Positions 39,022 to 47,465 of a stretch of DNA of 64,000 nt are shown piece by piece. The notes below the pieces were generated by a model, which saw only the letters and a list, made by a program, of their open reading frames with translations, did not search any database and had not been told where the DNA came from. The stretch is from Gemmatimonadota bacterium (GTDB lineage: Bacteria > Gemmatimonadota > Gemmatimonadetes > Gemmatimonadales > Gemmatimonadaceae). The stretch covers positions 310,001-374,000 of the forward strand of contig JADJNZ010000004.1 in the NCBI GenBank assembly GCA_016714015.1. Direction: 5' to 3'. The translations under genes were made by a program, and so were the position numbers. Numbering within the stretch: the stretch's first letter is position 1; the number at the start of each line of letters is the position of its first letter.

Positions 39022-39617
39022 GCCTCGTCAACTACGCGACGCGCGAGATCACCTGCAAGATCGTCTACTACGGCCCCGGACGGTCGGGGAAGACGACGAA
39101 CCTGCACTACATCTACGGGCAGGTGCCGGGGGACCGCAAAGGCCAGATGGTGTCGCTCGCCACGCAGACCGACCGCACGCTCTTCTTCGACTTCCTGCCG
39201 ATCGACCTCGGCACGATCTCGGGCTTCACCACGCGCTTCCAGCTCTACACGGTGCCCGGCCAGGTCTACTACCAGACCACGCGCAAGCTCGTGCTCCAGG
39301 GCGCCGACGGCGTCGTCTTCGTCGCCGACAGCCAGGCGCGCCAGCTCGACGAGAATATCGAGAGCTTCCAGGACCTCCACGCGAACCTCGCCGAGCAGGG
39401 CGTGGACGCGCGCCAGATGCCGCTCGTCATCCAGTACAACAAGACGGACCTCCCGCCCGAGATCATCACGCCGATGGCGGAGCTCGACGAGGTGCTGAAC
39501 TTCCGCAACGTCCCGTCCTTCCCGGCCGACGCGCTGCACGGACCCGGCGTCTTCGAGACGCTCCGCGGGATCTCCGAACAGGTGCTCCGTCGCCTGAGCA
39601 CGGGGGAGCGGCGGTAG
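39018..39617 (+). CDS. mglA: MglA-type small GTPase
   Basis: The 199-residue Ras-like GTPase has Walker A G-P-G-R-S-G-K-T at 19-26, the MglA-typical switch II TVPGQVYYQTTR instead of D-x-x-G, and the guanine-specificity motif N-K-T-D in VIQYNKTDLPP. In Myxococcus, MglA-GTP marks the leading pole and drives gliding and type IV pili, is switched off by MglB, and is under control of the Frz chemosensory system. Co-occurrence with Roadblock proteins and a full che set supports a similar pathway here. The GTG start is coupled through the mini-ORF. Confidence 0.9.
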   Translation: MSLVNYATREITCKIVYYGPGRSGKTTNLHYIYGQVPGDRKGQMVSLATQTDRTLFFDFLPIDLGTISGFTTRFQLYTVPGQVYYQTTRKLVLQGADGVVFVADSQARQLDENIESFQDLHANLAEQGVDARQMPLVIQYNKTDLPPEIITPMAELDEVLNFRNVPSFPADALHGPGVFETLRGISEQVLRRLSTGERR

Positions 39618-39618
39618 C

Positions 39619-41523
39619 ATGCGGCTCGATCCTCGGCTGACCTTCGACCGGTTGGTGGTCGGCGCGGCGAATCGCCTCGCCTCCGCCGCCGCGCACGCGG
39701 TCGCCGAGGCGCCGGGCACGACCTACAACCCGCTCTTCATCTACGGCGGCTCGGGGCTCGGCAAGACGCATCTCCTCACCGCCTCGGCGCACCTGCTCCT
39801 GCAGGTCCAGCCCGACGCCCAGGTGATGGCGCTCACGATGGACGAGTTCAGCGAGCAGTTCTACGCCGCCGTCTCGGCCGGCGAGACCTCGGTCTTCGGC
39901 GGGCGGCTCGCCCGCGTCGACCTGCTCGTGCTCGACGACCTGCAGTTCCTCACCGGCCGCCGCGAGATGCAGGCCGAGCTGCTGCGCGTCTTCACCGCCA
40001 TGCAGGAGGCCGGCCGCCAGATCATCTGCGCGAGCGACCGTCCGCCCGGCGAGATCAGCGACGTCGACGAGCGCCTCATCCAGCGGCTCTCGGGCGGACT
40101 CGTCGTCGATGTCGGGGCCCCGGAGTACGAGGCGCGCGTCGCGATCCTCCGCACCGCCTGCCGCGACCGCGGCGTGGTGGTGCCCGACGGCGCGATCGAC
40201 GGGCTCGCCAAGCGCAACGTGGTCTCGGTGCGCGAACTGCAGGGCGCGCTCAACCAGTGGATCGCCAAGCAGACGCTCGGCGGCGCGCGCGAGACGGTGA
40301 CGCGCACGCCGAGCCCCGGGAGCGGCGACGGGCACAGCCGCTCCGGCGAGTTCCTGAGCTTCCTCACCGACGTCGCGAGCGCGGTGCAGTCGCACGTGGA
40401 GTCGTGGCAGGTGCGGCTGCGCGAGACGATCGCGTACTGGAGCGGCGAGGGCTATCGCACCGCGGTGCTCGAGCGCGCGCTGTTGCTACCGAAGGACCCG
40501 GACGTGCCGGCGCTCGTCGCGGTGTACGTCGAGGCGGTGGAGCACCTGCGGGCGCTCGAAGCCGAGGCGACCAAGGTCGACCGCGCGCTCGGCGGGCACG
40601 CGCTGTTCCGCGACCCCGAGCGCCTCGCCGACGCCGAGGACTTCGTGGAGCGGGCCCTCGCGGGGGAGATGCCGCCGGCCGGCCCCAATCCCGCGTTCAC
40701 GCGCAGCGGGTTCGATGTCGGCGCGGCGAACCAGCTCGCGGCGCACGCCGCCGACGCGGTGATCGCGCAGCCGGGCACGCGCTACAACCCGCTGCTCATC
40801 ACCGGGGCGAGCGGGGTGGGGAAGACGCACCTCGTGCACGCGATCGGCAACGCGATCGCCGCGGCCGCACGCCCGGGCTTCGCCGTGGGCTGCGTCCATG
40901 CGCAGGCGCTCGTGGACGAGCTCATCCAGGCGATCGAGACCGGCACCGTCGAGCGGTGGCGCAACCGCTATCGCGCCGCCGACGCACTCATCGTGGACGA
41001 CGTGCAGTTCCTCGCCGGCAAGGAGCGGACGCAGGACGAGTTCTTCCTCGTCTTCAACGAGCTCGCCGAGGCGGGGAAGCAGATCATCCTCTCGAGCGAC
41101 CGGACGGCGGCCGAGATCCCGGACCTCGCCGCGCGGCTGCGCTCGCGCTTCGAGGGCGGCCTCACCGCCGAGATCCAGCCGCCCGACCGTCCGCTGCGCG
41201 AGCAGCTCGTCGCGCGCTTCCTCGGCCAGCTCGGGCGCCCCGCGCCGACGGACCTGCTCGACATCGTCTGCGACCCGCCGGTGGCGAGCGTGCGCGAGCT
41301 CATCGGCGTGGTGAACCGGCTCGCCGCCGCGGCCGACGCGCGCGGGACGCCGCTCGATGCCGCCCTCGCGCGCGAGGAGCTCGGCCTCGGCGCCGACGCC
41401 ACCACGACCTTGGCGCCGGCGGCGGCCGCCGTCGCTGCGGGTGACCGCACCTTCCTCGACCGCGAACGCGTGGTCTGGGACTGGCCCGACGTCACCGCGC
41501 GTCTCATCGAGGATCTCCGCTAA
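39619..41523 (+). CDS. Tandem DnaA-like AAA+ ATPase without DnaA DNA-binding domain
   Basis: The 634-residue protein contains two DnaA-type AAA+ modules. Module 1: NPLFIYGGSGLGKTHLL (Walker A 43-50), LLVLDDLQFL (Walker B about 102-107), ICASDRPP sensor 1, box VII with Arg156, sensor 2 Arg205 in SVRELQGAL. Module 2: ITGASGVGKTHL (Walker A 396-403), ALIVDDVQFL (about 456-464), LSSDRTAAEIPDLAARLRSRF with Arg510, and sensor 2 Arg559. A helical linker of about 130 residues joins them. DnaA domain IV (HTH) is missing, so it is not the replication initiator. It lies 1 bp after mglA and overlaps the next gene. A nucleotide-driven assembly or regulatory role is inferred; I know of no named family. Confidence 0.85.
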   Translation: MRLDPRLTFDRLVVGAANRLASAAAHAVAEAPGTTYNPLFIYGGSGLGKTHLLTASAHLLLQVQPDAQVMALTMDEFSEQFYAAVSAGETSVFGGRLARVDLLVLDDLQFLTGRREMQAELLRVFTAMQEAGRQIICASDRPPGEISDVDERLIQRLSGGLVVDVGAPEYEARVAILRTACRDRGVVVPDGAIDGLAKRNVVSVRELQGALNQWIAKQTLGGARETVTRTPSPGSGDGHSRSGEFLSFLTDVASAVQSHVESWQVRLRETIAYWSGEGYRTAVLERALLLPKDPDVPALVAVYVEAVEHLRALEAEATKVDRALGGHALFRDPERLADAEDFVERALAGEMPPAGPNPAFTRSGFDVGAANQLAAHAADAVIAQPGTRYNPLLITGASGVGKTHLVHAIGNAIAAAARPGFAVGCVHAQALVDELIQAIETGTVERWRNRYRAADALIVDDVQFLAGKERTQDEFFLVFNELAEAGKQIILSSDRTAAEIPDLAARLRSRFEGGLTAEIQPPDRPLREQLVARFLGQLGRPAPTDLLDIVCDPPVASVRELIGVVNRLAAAADARGTPLDAALAREELGLGADATTTLAPAAAAVAAGDRTFLDRERVVWDWPDVTARLIEDLR

Positions 41524-43142
41524 TGGCGATCCGCGGCTCCCTCAAGGAAGCGTCGCTCCCCGACGTGCTCCAGCTGCTCTCGATGGGCAAGAAGAGCGGC
41601 TGCCTCTCGGTCACGCACCGCAACAACTTCGGGTCGATCTTCTTCGACAAGGGGCGCATCTCGTATGCGTCCATCGTCAACCGCCGCGACCGCATCGGCG
41701 ACATCCTCGTGAAGAGCGGCGTGCTCAAGCAGGAACAGCTCGACGCCGCAATCGCCAAGCAGGACAAGGCGCGTGGCAAGCGCCTCGGCGAGCTGCTCGT
41801 GGATGAGGGCATGATCTCGCGCGAGGAGCTGCACGGCCAGATCCGCATCCAGATCGAGGAGGCGGTCTACTTCCTCTTCACCTGGGCCGAAGGGACCTTC
41901 AACTTCGAGTCGGACATCCGGCCGGAGGAGCAGGACTTCCTGGTCTCGATCAACCCCGAGTCGCTGCTGCTCGAGGGCGCGCGTCGCGTCGACGAGTGGA
42001 GCCTCATCGAGAAGAAGGTCCCGTCGTTCGACATCGTGTTCGAGATCGACCGCCAGCGCATGGGCGAGATGGGGGAGAAGCTCACCGAGGCGCAGCAGTC
42101 GCTGCTGCCGCTCATCGACGGCCGCCGCGACGTCGCCTCGCTCGTGGACGAGTCGGGCCTCGTGGAGTTCGAGGTCGGCAAGGCGCTCTTCGGGCTCGCG
42201 ACGGCGGGCTTCCTGCACCGCGTGGGCAAGACGAAGCCGCAGGAGGAGGTCGCCGCCGAGCAGCGGGTGGAGGAGCACCGCAATCTCGGCGTGGCCTTCT
42301 ACAAGACGGGGATGCTCGACGAGGCCGTCCGCGAGTTCCGCCGCGTCGCCGAGTTGCGCCCCGACGACCTCGGCGCACGCTTCTATCTCGGGCTGTCGCA
42401 CCTGCGACTGGGGAAGTGGTCGGAGGCGCTCACGCACCTCGAGGTCGCGGCGCGGCACCGGCTCGCGAAGGCCGGGGTGTATGTCGACCTCGCGCTCGCC
42501 CTCGAACGCCTCGGTCGCCTCGAAGATGCGCGCCGGGCGCTCGAGGAAGCGCTGGTGAAGGGCGGCGGGCAGGAGCCGCGCGTCCATCTGTCGCTCGGCG
42601 TGCTCGCGCTGCGCGAAGGGCGCTTCGCCGAGGCCGACGCGCACTTCATGGAGGCGCGTCCCCACTACGGCACGCGGCCGCCCGCGGCCGTCTGGTTCCA
42701 CTCGGCGAGTCTCGCGGCCGCGCTGTCCGGGCAGGTCGACAAGGCGATCACCCTGCTCACCGAGGGCACCGGCGCCCACCCGCACGCGGCGGCGCTGCTC
42801 AACAACCTCGCGGTGGCGCTCGGGACCATGGGGCGGTCCGAGGAAGCGCTGCACGTGGTGGAGGCGGGGCTCGCGCAGGATCCGGGGCTCGCGCCACTGC
42901 ACCGCAATCGCGGCGACCTCCTGCTCGCGCAGGGGAACCGCGACGCGGCGCTCGATGCGTACTTGCGGGCGGTGAAGCACCACGAGACGCTCGGTCCCGA
43001 GGTCTGGGCACGGATCGGCGGTCTGCGCGCCGCGCTCGGCCACGTGGACGAGGCCGTCGCGGCCTGGGAACGCGCGCTGCAGCTCGATCCCACGCACGCC
43101 GAGGCGCGTGAGCGGCTCGCCGCCGCGCGTCGCGAGCGATGA
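41523..43142 (+). CDS. PATAN (DUF4388)-TPR protein
   Basis: The 539-residue protein starts with a PATAN region (MAIRGSLKEASLPDVLQLLSMGKKSG, then LSVTHRNNFGSIFFDKGRISYAS; RLGELLVDEGMISREELHGQI), closely parallel to the product of 36186. From about residue 255 it has TPR units (HRNLGVAFYKTGMLDEAVREF, VYVDLALALERLGRLEDARRALEEAL, NNLAVALGTMGRSEEALHV, WERALQLDP). It thus combines in one chain the two folds that occur separately at 33487 and 36186. The start overlaps the ATPase stop by 1 bp (TAATG), and cheR overlaps its end. Confidence 0.82.
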   Translation: MAIRGSLKEASLPDVLQLLSMGKKSGCLSVTHRNNFGSIFFDKGRISYASIVNRRDRIGDILVKSGVLKQEQLDAAIAKQDKARGKRLGELLVDEGMISREELHGQIRIQIEEAVYFLFTWAEGTFNFESDIRPEEQDFLVSINPESLLLEGARRVDEWSLIEKKVPSFDIVFEIDRQRMGEMGEKLTEAQQSLLPLIDGRRDVASLVDESGLVEFEVGKALFGLATAGFLHRVGKTKPQEEVAAEQRVEEHRNLGVAFYKTGMLDEAVREFRRVAELRPDDLGARFYLGLSHLRLGKWSEALTHLEVAARHRLAKAGVYVDLALALERLGRLEDARRALEEALVKGGGQEPRVHLSLGVLALREGRFAEADAHFMEARPHYGTRPPAAVWFHSASLAAALSGQVDKAITLLTEGTGAHPHAAALLNNLAVALGTMGRSEEALHVVEAGLAQDPGLAPLHRNRGDLLLAQGNRDAALDAYLRAVKHHETLGPEVWARIGGLRAALGHVDEAVAAWERALQLDPTHAEARERLAAARRER

Positions 43143-43966
43143 TGGCCGGCCCCGCCGATGAGGCCGGGTTCCTCGCCCTCACACGGAAGATCGCGACGGA
43201 GCGGGGCTTCGGCTGCGCCAACTACAAGGATGGCTGCCTGCGGCGGCGCATCGCGGTGCGGATGCGGGCGCGCGGCATGACCACCTACACCGACTATCGC
43301 GCGCTGCTCGATCGCGATCCCGCCGAGTACGACCAGCTGCTCGATGCGCTCACGATCAACGTGACGAAGCTCTACCGCGATGCCTCGGTCTGGGACCAGC
43401 TCGCGGCCACGGTCATCCCCGCGCTCTGGGCCCTCGACCTCCCGCGGCTCACCATCTGGAGCGCCGGCTGCTCCTCCGGCGAGGAGCTCTACACGCTCGC
43501 GGCACTCGTGCACCGGCAGGCGGTGCGGACGAGCACCGAGGGGCGCCTCGCGCGGGTGCGCATCATCGGCACCGACATCGACCGCGCCTCGCTCGAGGCG
43601 GCGCGCACCGGCGCCTACGCCAACGAGGCGTTCAAGGAGATGCCCGCCGACCTGCGGTCGCGCTACTTCTCGGCCGACGCGCCGTTCCGCGCCGCCCCCG
43701 AGCTGCGCGCGCTCGTGCACGTGGAGCGCCGCGACCTGCTCGCCGAGCCCGCACCCGCGAGCGAGTGCCAGCTCATCACGTGCCGGAACGTCGTGATCTA
43801 CTTCGACCGCCCGAGCCAGGTGCCGCTGATGCAGAAGTTCCGCGGGGCGCTCGTGCCCGGCGGGTACTTGGTGCTGGGCAAGGTGGAGACGCTCCTCGGC
43901 GAGGCGCGCGGGCTGTTCGAGGTGGTCGATGCGCGGCAGCGGATCTTCCGGCGGCAGGCCGCATGA
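43139..43966 (+). CDS. cheR: CheR-type protein-glutamate methyltransferase
   Basis: The 275-residue enzyme uses S-adenosylmethionine to methylate receptor glutamates. It has the N-terminal helical domain and the SAM site WSAGCSSGEELYTLA, then IIGTDIDRASLEAARTGAY and TCRNVVIYFDRPSQ. All catalytic-fold motifs of CheR are intact. No receptor gene lies in this window, so its substrates must be encoded elsewhere, or it acts on a non-receptor partner. The ATG at 43139 overlaps the preceding stop; ATG 43142 is an equal alternative. Confidence 0.93.
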   Translation: MMAGPADEAGFLALTRKIATERGFGCANYKDGCLRRRIAVRMRARGMTTYTDYRALLDRDPAEYDQLLDALTINVTKLYRDASVWDQLAATVIPALWALDLPRLTIWSAGCSSGEELYTLAALVHRQAVRTSTEGRLARVRIIGTDIDRASLEAARTGAYANEAFKEMPADLRSRYFSADAPFRAAPELRALVHVERRDLLAEPAPASECQLITCRNVVIYFDRPSQVPLMQKFRGALVPGGYLVLGKVETLLGEARGLFEVVDARQRIFRRQAA

Positions 43967-44445
43967 CCGACCAGCACGTGCGCATCGCGCATCTCGCGGT
44001 CGCCCGCGGCAGCGGCCGGCTCGTCACCATCGGGCTCGGCTCCTGCGTCGCGATCGCGCTGCATGACGGCCGCTTCCGTGTCGCGGGACTCGTGCACGTG
44101 CTGCTCCCCGATCCGAGCGTCGCACGCGATGCGTCCAACCCGGCCCGCTTCGCGTCCACCGCGGTGCCCCTGCTCGTCGACGAGATGCGGGCCATGGGCG
44201 CGCGCGGCGCGCTCGTCGCGAAGATCGCCGGCGGTGCCGCGCTCTTCGGGTCGATGCTCAGCGGCGGCAAGGCGGGACAGATGGGCCAGCGGAACATCGC
44301 CGCCGCCAAGACCGCGCTCGCCGAGGCGGGGATCGCCCTCATCGCCGAGGAGACCGGCGGGGTGAGCGGGCGCAGCGTCGCGCTCGACGTCAACTCGGGC
44401 GCGATGACCGTGCGCTCGGTGCGGGGAGGCGAACGTGTCCTCTGA
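43963..44445 (+). CDS. cheD: CheD-type receptor glutamine deamidase
   Basis: The 160-residue protein has the CheD catalytic residues Thr22, Cys28 and His45 (LVTIGLGSCVAIAL, GLVHVLLPD), offset by one from Thermotoga CheD. Further marks are AKIAGGAALF, GQRNIAAAKTALAEAGI and GGVSGRSVALDVNSG. CheD deamidates receptor glutamines and also binds and stimulates CheC; both partners occur in this cluster. The start overlaps cheR (ATGA) and the end overlaps cheB by 11 bp. Confidence 0.94.
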   Translation: MTDQHVRIAHLAVARGSGRLVTIGLGSCVAIALHDGRFRVAGLVHVLLPDPSVARDASNPARFASTAVPLLVDEMRAMGARGALVAKIAGGAALFGSMLSGGKAGQMGQRNIAAAKTALAEAGIALIAEETGGVSGRSVALDVNSGAMTVRSVRGGERVL

Positions 44446-45535
44446 GCGCGAGCGCCGGGTCCTCGTCATCGACGACAACGCGCTGCTGGGCGCGGTGCTC
44501 CGCGAGCTCATCGACGCGATCGACGGCTTCCGCGTGATCGCGGTGGCGAAGGACGGCGAGGAAGGGCTGCGGATGGTCCATCAGCTCGATCCCGACATCG
44601 TGACGCTCGACATCGAGATGCCCGGCGTGGACGGCATCGCCGCGCTCGGCTATATCATGAGCGAGCTCCCGCGGCCGGTGGTGATGGTGAGTGCCGCGAC
44701 CACGCGGGGCACGGTGGACCTGACCATCCGTGCGCTGGAACTCGGCGCGGTGGACTTCGTCCGCAAGCCGTCCGGCACGACGATGACCGCGTGGGCGGGC
44801 ACGCGACGCCGGATCGAGGAGGCGCTGCGCGCCGCCGCGCAGGTGAACCTCGGCGGCGTGGGGATGCTCGCGCGGCCGCGGCTCCGCACGCCGGCGCCGC
44901 TCGCGCCCGCCTCGCGACGCGCGACGGCCGCGGTGGCGATCGCGAGCTCGACCGGTGGCCCGCGGGCGCTCGCCGAGGTCGTGCCGGCCCTCCCCGCCAC
45001 GCTCGACGCGGCGGTCCTCGTCGTGCAGCACATGCCGCCCGGCTTCACGAGCGGTCTGGCGCGACGGCTCGACCAGCTCGCGGCGCTGCCGGTGCATGAG
45101 GCGACGCAGGGTGAGGCGCTGGAGCCGGGCCGCGTCTATCTCGCGCCGGGGGGACGCCACATGACGGTCGTGGCCGGAGCCGACGGTGCGACGATCCATC
45201 TCGATGACGGGCCCACGCAGCACGGCGTGCGCCCCGCGGCCGATCCGCTCTTCACCTCGGTGGCGCGGGTCTTCGGCGAGCGGAGCGTGGGTGTGGTGCT
45301 CACGGGCATGGGTCGCGACGGCGCGACCGGACTGAAGGCGATCCGCGCGGCCGGTGGCGGGGCGGTGGTGCAGGATCGCGCGACCTCGGTGATCTACGGG
45401 ATGCCGGCGGTCGCGCTCGCCGAGGCCGGTGCCGATCGCACGGTGGCGCTGCCCGAGGTGGCGAATGCCGTCGCCTGGCTCGTGCTGCAGCACAGCGAAT
45501 CCGGCGTGCCGCGCCGTGCCGAGGGCCGGCGATGA
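44435..45535 (+). CDS. cheB: CheB-type methylesterase response regulator
   Basis: The 366-residue protein has an N-terminal receiver with phospho-acceptor Asp59 (VTLDIEMPG) and a C-terminal methylesterase with Ser172 (ASSTGGP), His199 (VVQHMPPGF) and Asp295 (TGMGRDGA). It removes methyl groups from receptors, and phosphorylation by CheA activates it. All catalytic residues are present. GTG 44435 lies inside the cheD end, and its stop overlaps the next gene (ATGA). Confidence 0.95.
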   Translation: MSSERERRVLVIDDNALLGAVLRELIDAIDGFRVIAVAKDGEEGLRMVHQLDPDIVTLDIEMPGVDGIAALGYIMSELPRPVVMVSAATTRGTVDLTIRALELGAVDFVRKPSGTTMTAWAGTRRRIEEALRAAAQVNLGGVGMLARPRLRTPAPLAPASRRATAAVAIASSTGGPRALAEVVPALPATLDAAVLVVQHMPPGFTSGLARRLDQLAALPVHEATQGEALEPGRVYLAPGGRHMTVVAGADGATIHLDDGPTQHGVRPAADPLFTSVARVFGERSVGVVLTGMGRDGATGLKAIRAAGGGAVVQDRATSVIYGMPAVALAEAGADRTVALPEVANAVAWLVLQHSESGVPRRAEGRR

Positions 45536-45999
45536 GCGCGAGTGCGGAGGGACGCTCGATGAGCGCGCGCCTGCTGCTCGCCCGCGTGGGCCTGGAGACG
45601 TTCGCGTTCCCGATCGCCGATGTGATGGAGGCGGTCGAGGCACCGACGGTGACGCCGCTCGCGCTCGCGCCGGCCGGCGTCGCCGGGCAGTGCACGCACC
45701 GCGACCGGTTGGTGCCCGTGCTCGACGGCGGGGTGATGCTCGGCGTGCCGCGCGCGCCGGGCGAAGGGGTGCTGCTGCTCATCGACACGGTCGCGGGGCG
45801 TCTCGGACTCCGCGTGGATGATGTGCTCGACATGGTCGAGGTCGACCCCGCGCGCCGGCGCGCGCTCCCGGCGACGGGCGGCGCGATGACGGCGATGCTC
45901 GAGGACGTGATCGACCTGGGGGACGGGATCGCGGGCGCGGTGGCGATGGATGCGTTGCGCGCGGCGATGGCCGCACGACTCACGACGGAGGCGGCATGA
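45532..45999 (+). CDS. CheW-like protein, diverged (second)
   Basis: The 155-residue protein looks like a CheW domain (ARVGLETFAFPIADVMEAVEAP, LVPVLDGGVMLGVP, LGLRVDDVLDMVEVDP) but lacks the N-L-R-G core that receptors and CheA contact; the place reads QCTHRDRLVPVLDGG. It is therefore a weaker family match than the two other CheW proteins. Such diverged CheW copies may bind other partners. It overlaps cheB and the third cheW by 4 bp each. Confidence 0.7.
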   Translation: MSASAEGRSMSARLLLARVGLETFAFPIADVMEAVEAPTVTPLALAPAGVAGQCTHRDRLVPVLDGGVMLGVPRAPGEGVLLLIDTVAGRLGLRVDDVLDMVEVDPARRRALPATGGAMTAMLEDVIDLGDGIAGAVAMDALRAAMAARLTTEAA

Positions 46000-46511
46000 C
46001 GACCGGCACGAGTACCGCAAGGACGACCGGCACGGCGGCCGCTCGCCGCCAGCTGGTGACGTTCGAGGCGGCGGGGGAGCTCTTCGCCGCCGACATCTTC
46101 GCGGTGGAGCGCGTGCTGCGATACGTCACGCCGCGCCTGCTCCCCAACGCGGCCCCCTGGCTGCGCGGGGTGCTCGCGCACGGCGGGATGACGATCCCGC
46201 TCGTGGACCTGCGCGAACGGCTGGGCCTCGAGCTCGTGCCGCCGACGGAGACGTCGCGGATCCTCGTCGTCGCGGTGGGGGAGACGCGCATCGGCGTGAC
46301 GGTGGATGCGGTGCTCGCGGTGCGGACCGTCGACGCGGCGGCGTTCGAGCCGCCGCCGGCGATCTACCGCGGGCTCGCGAAGGAATACCTGGAAGGCGTG
46401 GTGCGGCAGGGGGGCGACATCTTCGTGGTGCTCGCCACCGACCGGTTGCTGACTTCAACGGAGCGGATCGAGATGGCGCGCGTGATCGAGGCGGGAGCGG
46501 GGAATGGCTGA
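45996..46511 (+). CDS. CheW-like adaptor (third)
   Basis: The 171-residue protein has a Thr/Ala-rich N-terminal extension (about 18 residues) and a CheW domain: VTFEAAGELFAADIFAVERVLR, WLRGVLAHGGMTIPLVDLRERLGL, ILVVAVGETRIGVTVDAV. The core reads VLAHGGMTIPLVDL, closer to canonical CheW than the preceding gene. Several CheWs in one cluster often serve different receptor arrays or stand in for each other. It overlaps the preceding gene by 4 bp and the TPR gene by 8 bp. Confidence 0.82.
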   Translation: MTTGTSTARTTGTAAARRQLVTFEAAGELFAADIFAVERVLRYVTPRLLPNAAPWLRGVLAHGGMTIPLVDLRERLGLELVPPTETSRILVVAVGETRIGVTVDAVLAVRTVDAAAFEPPPAIYRGLAKEYLEGVVRQGGDIFVVLATDRLLTSTERIEMARVIEAGAGNG

Positions 46512-47364
46512 CGAGACGCTGGCCGCCTACAAGGCCAAGTACACGACGATCGACAAGCGGCTCGATGCCGGCCTCACCGACGCGGAGCGTCCGGCGGTGA
46601 AGGTCGAGATCGTCACGCTCTTCAAGTCGGTGGAGCAGCAGATCGCCGAGCTGACCGCGCTCAAGGACGAGATCAAGCAGCTCGTCGACAAGTGGAAGGC
46701 GGGGAACGTCGCGGCGAGCGTCGCCCCGCAGTTCTCGGGCGAGAAACCGGTCGTGCACGCCGACCACATCGGCGCGAGCACCTTCATCGAGAAGGGCTGG
46801 AGCCGGCTCTCCCTCGGCGACCATGAGGGGGCGGAGCAGGCGCTCCTCAAGGCCATCGAGCTCTCGCCGGGCGATCCGCAGAGCGAGGCGCTGCTCGGCT
46901 GGGCGCAGATGCTGCAGGAGAAGTACGATGACGCGCTGATGAACTTCCAGAAGGTGCTGGTGCGCGAGCCGGCCAACTCGCTGGCGCGCATCAACGTGGG
47001 GTACATCTGCCTCAAGAAGAAGATCTTCGGGGAGGCGATCGAGCACCTCTCCAAGGCGATCCGGCTCGACAACGACCGGAAGGCGACGCTGTACGCGCAT
47101 TTCTATCTCGGGCTCGTGTACCTCGAGCGCGAGATGTACGAGGATGCGCAGACCTTCTTCCGGAAGACGCTCGTGCTGGGGCCGAACCTGATCGAGGCGT
47201 ACTTCGAGCTGGGGCGGGCGCACTGGTTCAACGACGAGCAGGACGAGGCGAAGGAGACGTGGAAGGCCGGGTTCGCGGCGAACAAGTTCAATCCGTGGGG
47301 GAAGCGGTGCGCGGCGACGCTCAAGCTCGTTGAGGAGGGTGGGGAACTGCTGCGGGATGCGTGA
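46504..47364 (+). CDS. TPR protein closing the che cluster
   Basis: The 286-residue protein has an N-terminal coiled coil (about 1-65, with LFKSVEQQIAELTALKDEIK) and then TPR units from about residue 95 (EKGWSRLSLGDHEGAEQALLKAIELSP, EALLGWAQMLQEKYDDALMNF, AHFYLGLVYLEREMYEDAQTF, YFELGRAHWFNDEQDEA). No membrane segment. It is the last overlapped gene of the cluster, so probably a further scaffold of the chemosensory complex. Its stop overlaps a 33-codon mini-ORF leading to the next gene. Confidence 0.82.
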   Translation: MADETLAAYKAKYTTIDKRLDAGLTDAERPAVKVEIVTLFKSVEQQIAELTALKDEIKQLVDKWKAGNVAASVAPQFSGEKPVVHADHIGASTFIEKGWSRLSLGDHEGAEQALLKAIELSPGDPQSEALLGWAQMLQEKYDDALMNFQKVLVREPANSLARINVGYICLKKKIFGEAIEHLSKAIRLDNDRKATLYAHFYLGLVYLEREMYEDAQTFFRKTLVLGPNLIEAYFELGRAHWFNDEQDEAKETWKAGFAANKFNPWGKRCAATLKLVEEGGELLRDA

Positions 47365-47465
47365 TGCGGGGTGCACGGGCGGTACGGGGTACGGGATGGG
47401 GACGGGATGCGGGGACCATCCACATCCTCGCGGTTCCGATGCACTCGATGCGGGGGGTGGGGTGA
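47364..47465 (+). other. 33-codon bridging mini-ORF with GATGCGGG repeats
   Basis: ATG 47364 shares a base with the TPR stop (TGATG), and its TGA (47463-47465) overlaps the GTG 47462 of the next gene (GTGA), the same arrangement as at 38980-39021. The DNA consists of variants of GATGCGGGG and GTACGGGGT, also frequent in the following 370 bp. It may be a translational bridge, or a decayed repeat with a chance frame. Confidence 0.35.

Noticed and set aside
39619..41523. Chromosomal replication initiator dnaA
   Set aside because: Two AAA+ modules, no domain IV helix-turn-helix, no DnaA boxes or dnaN nearby.
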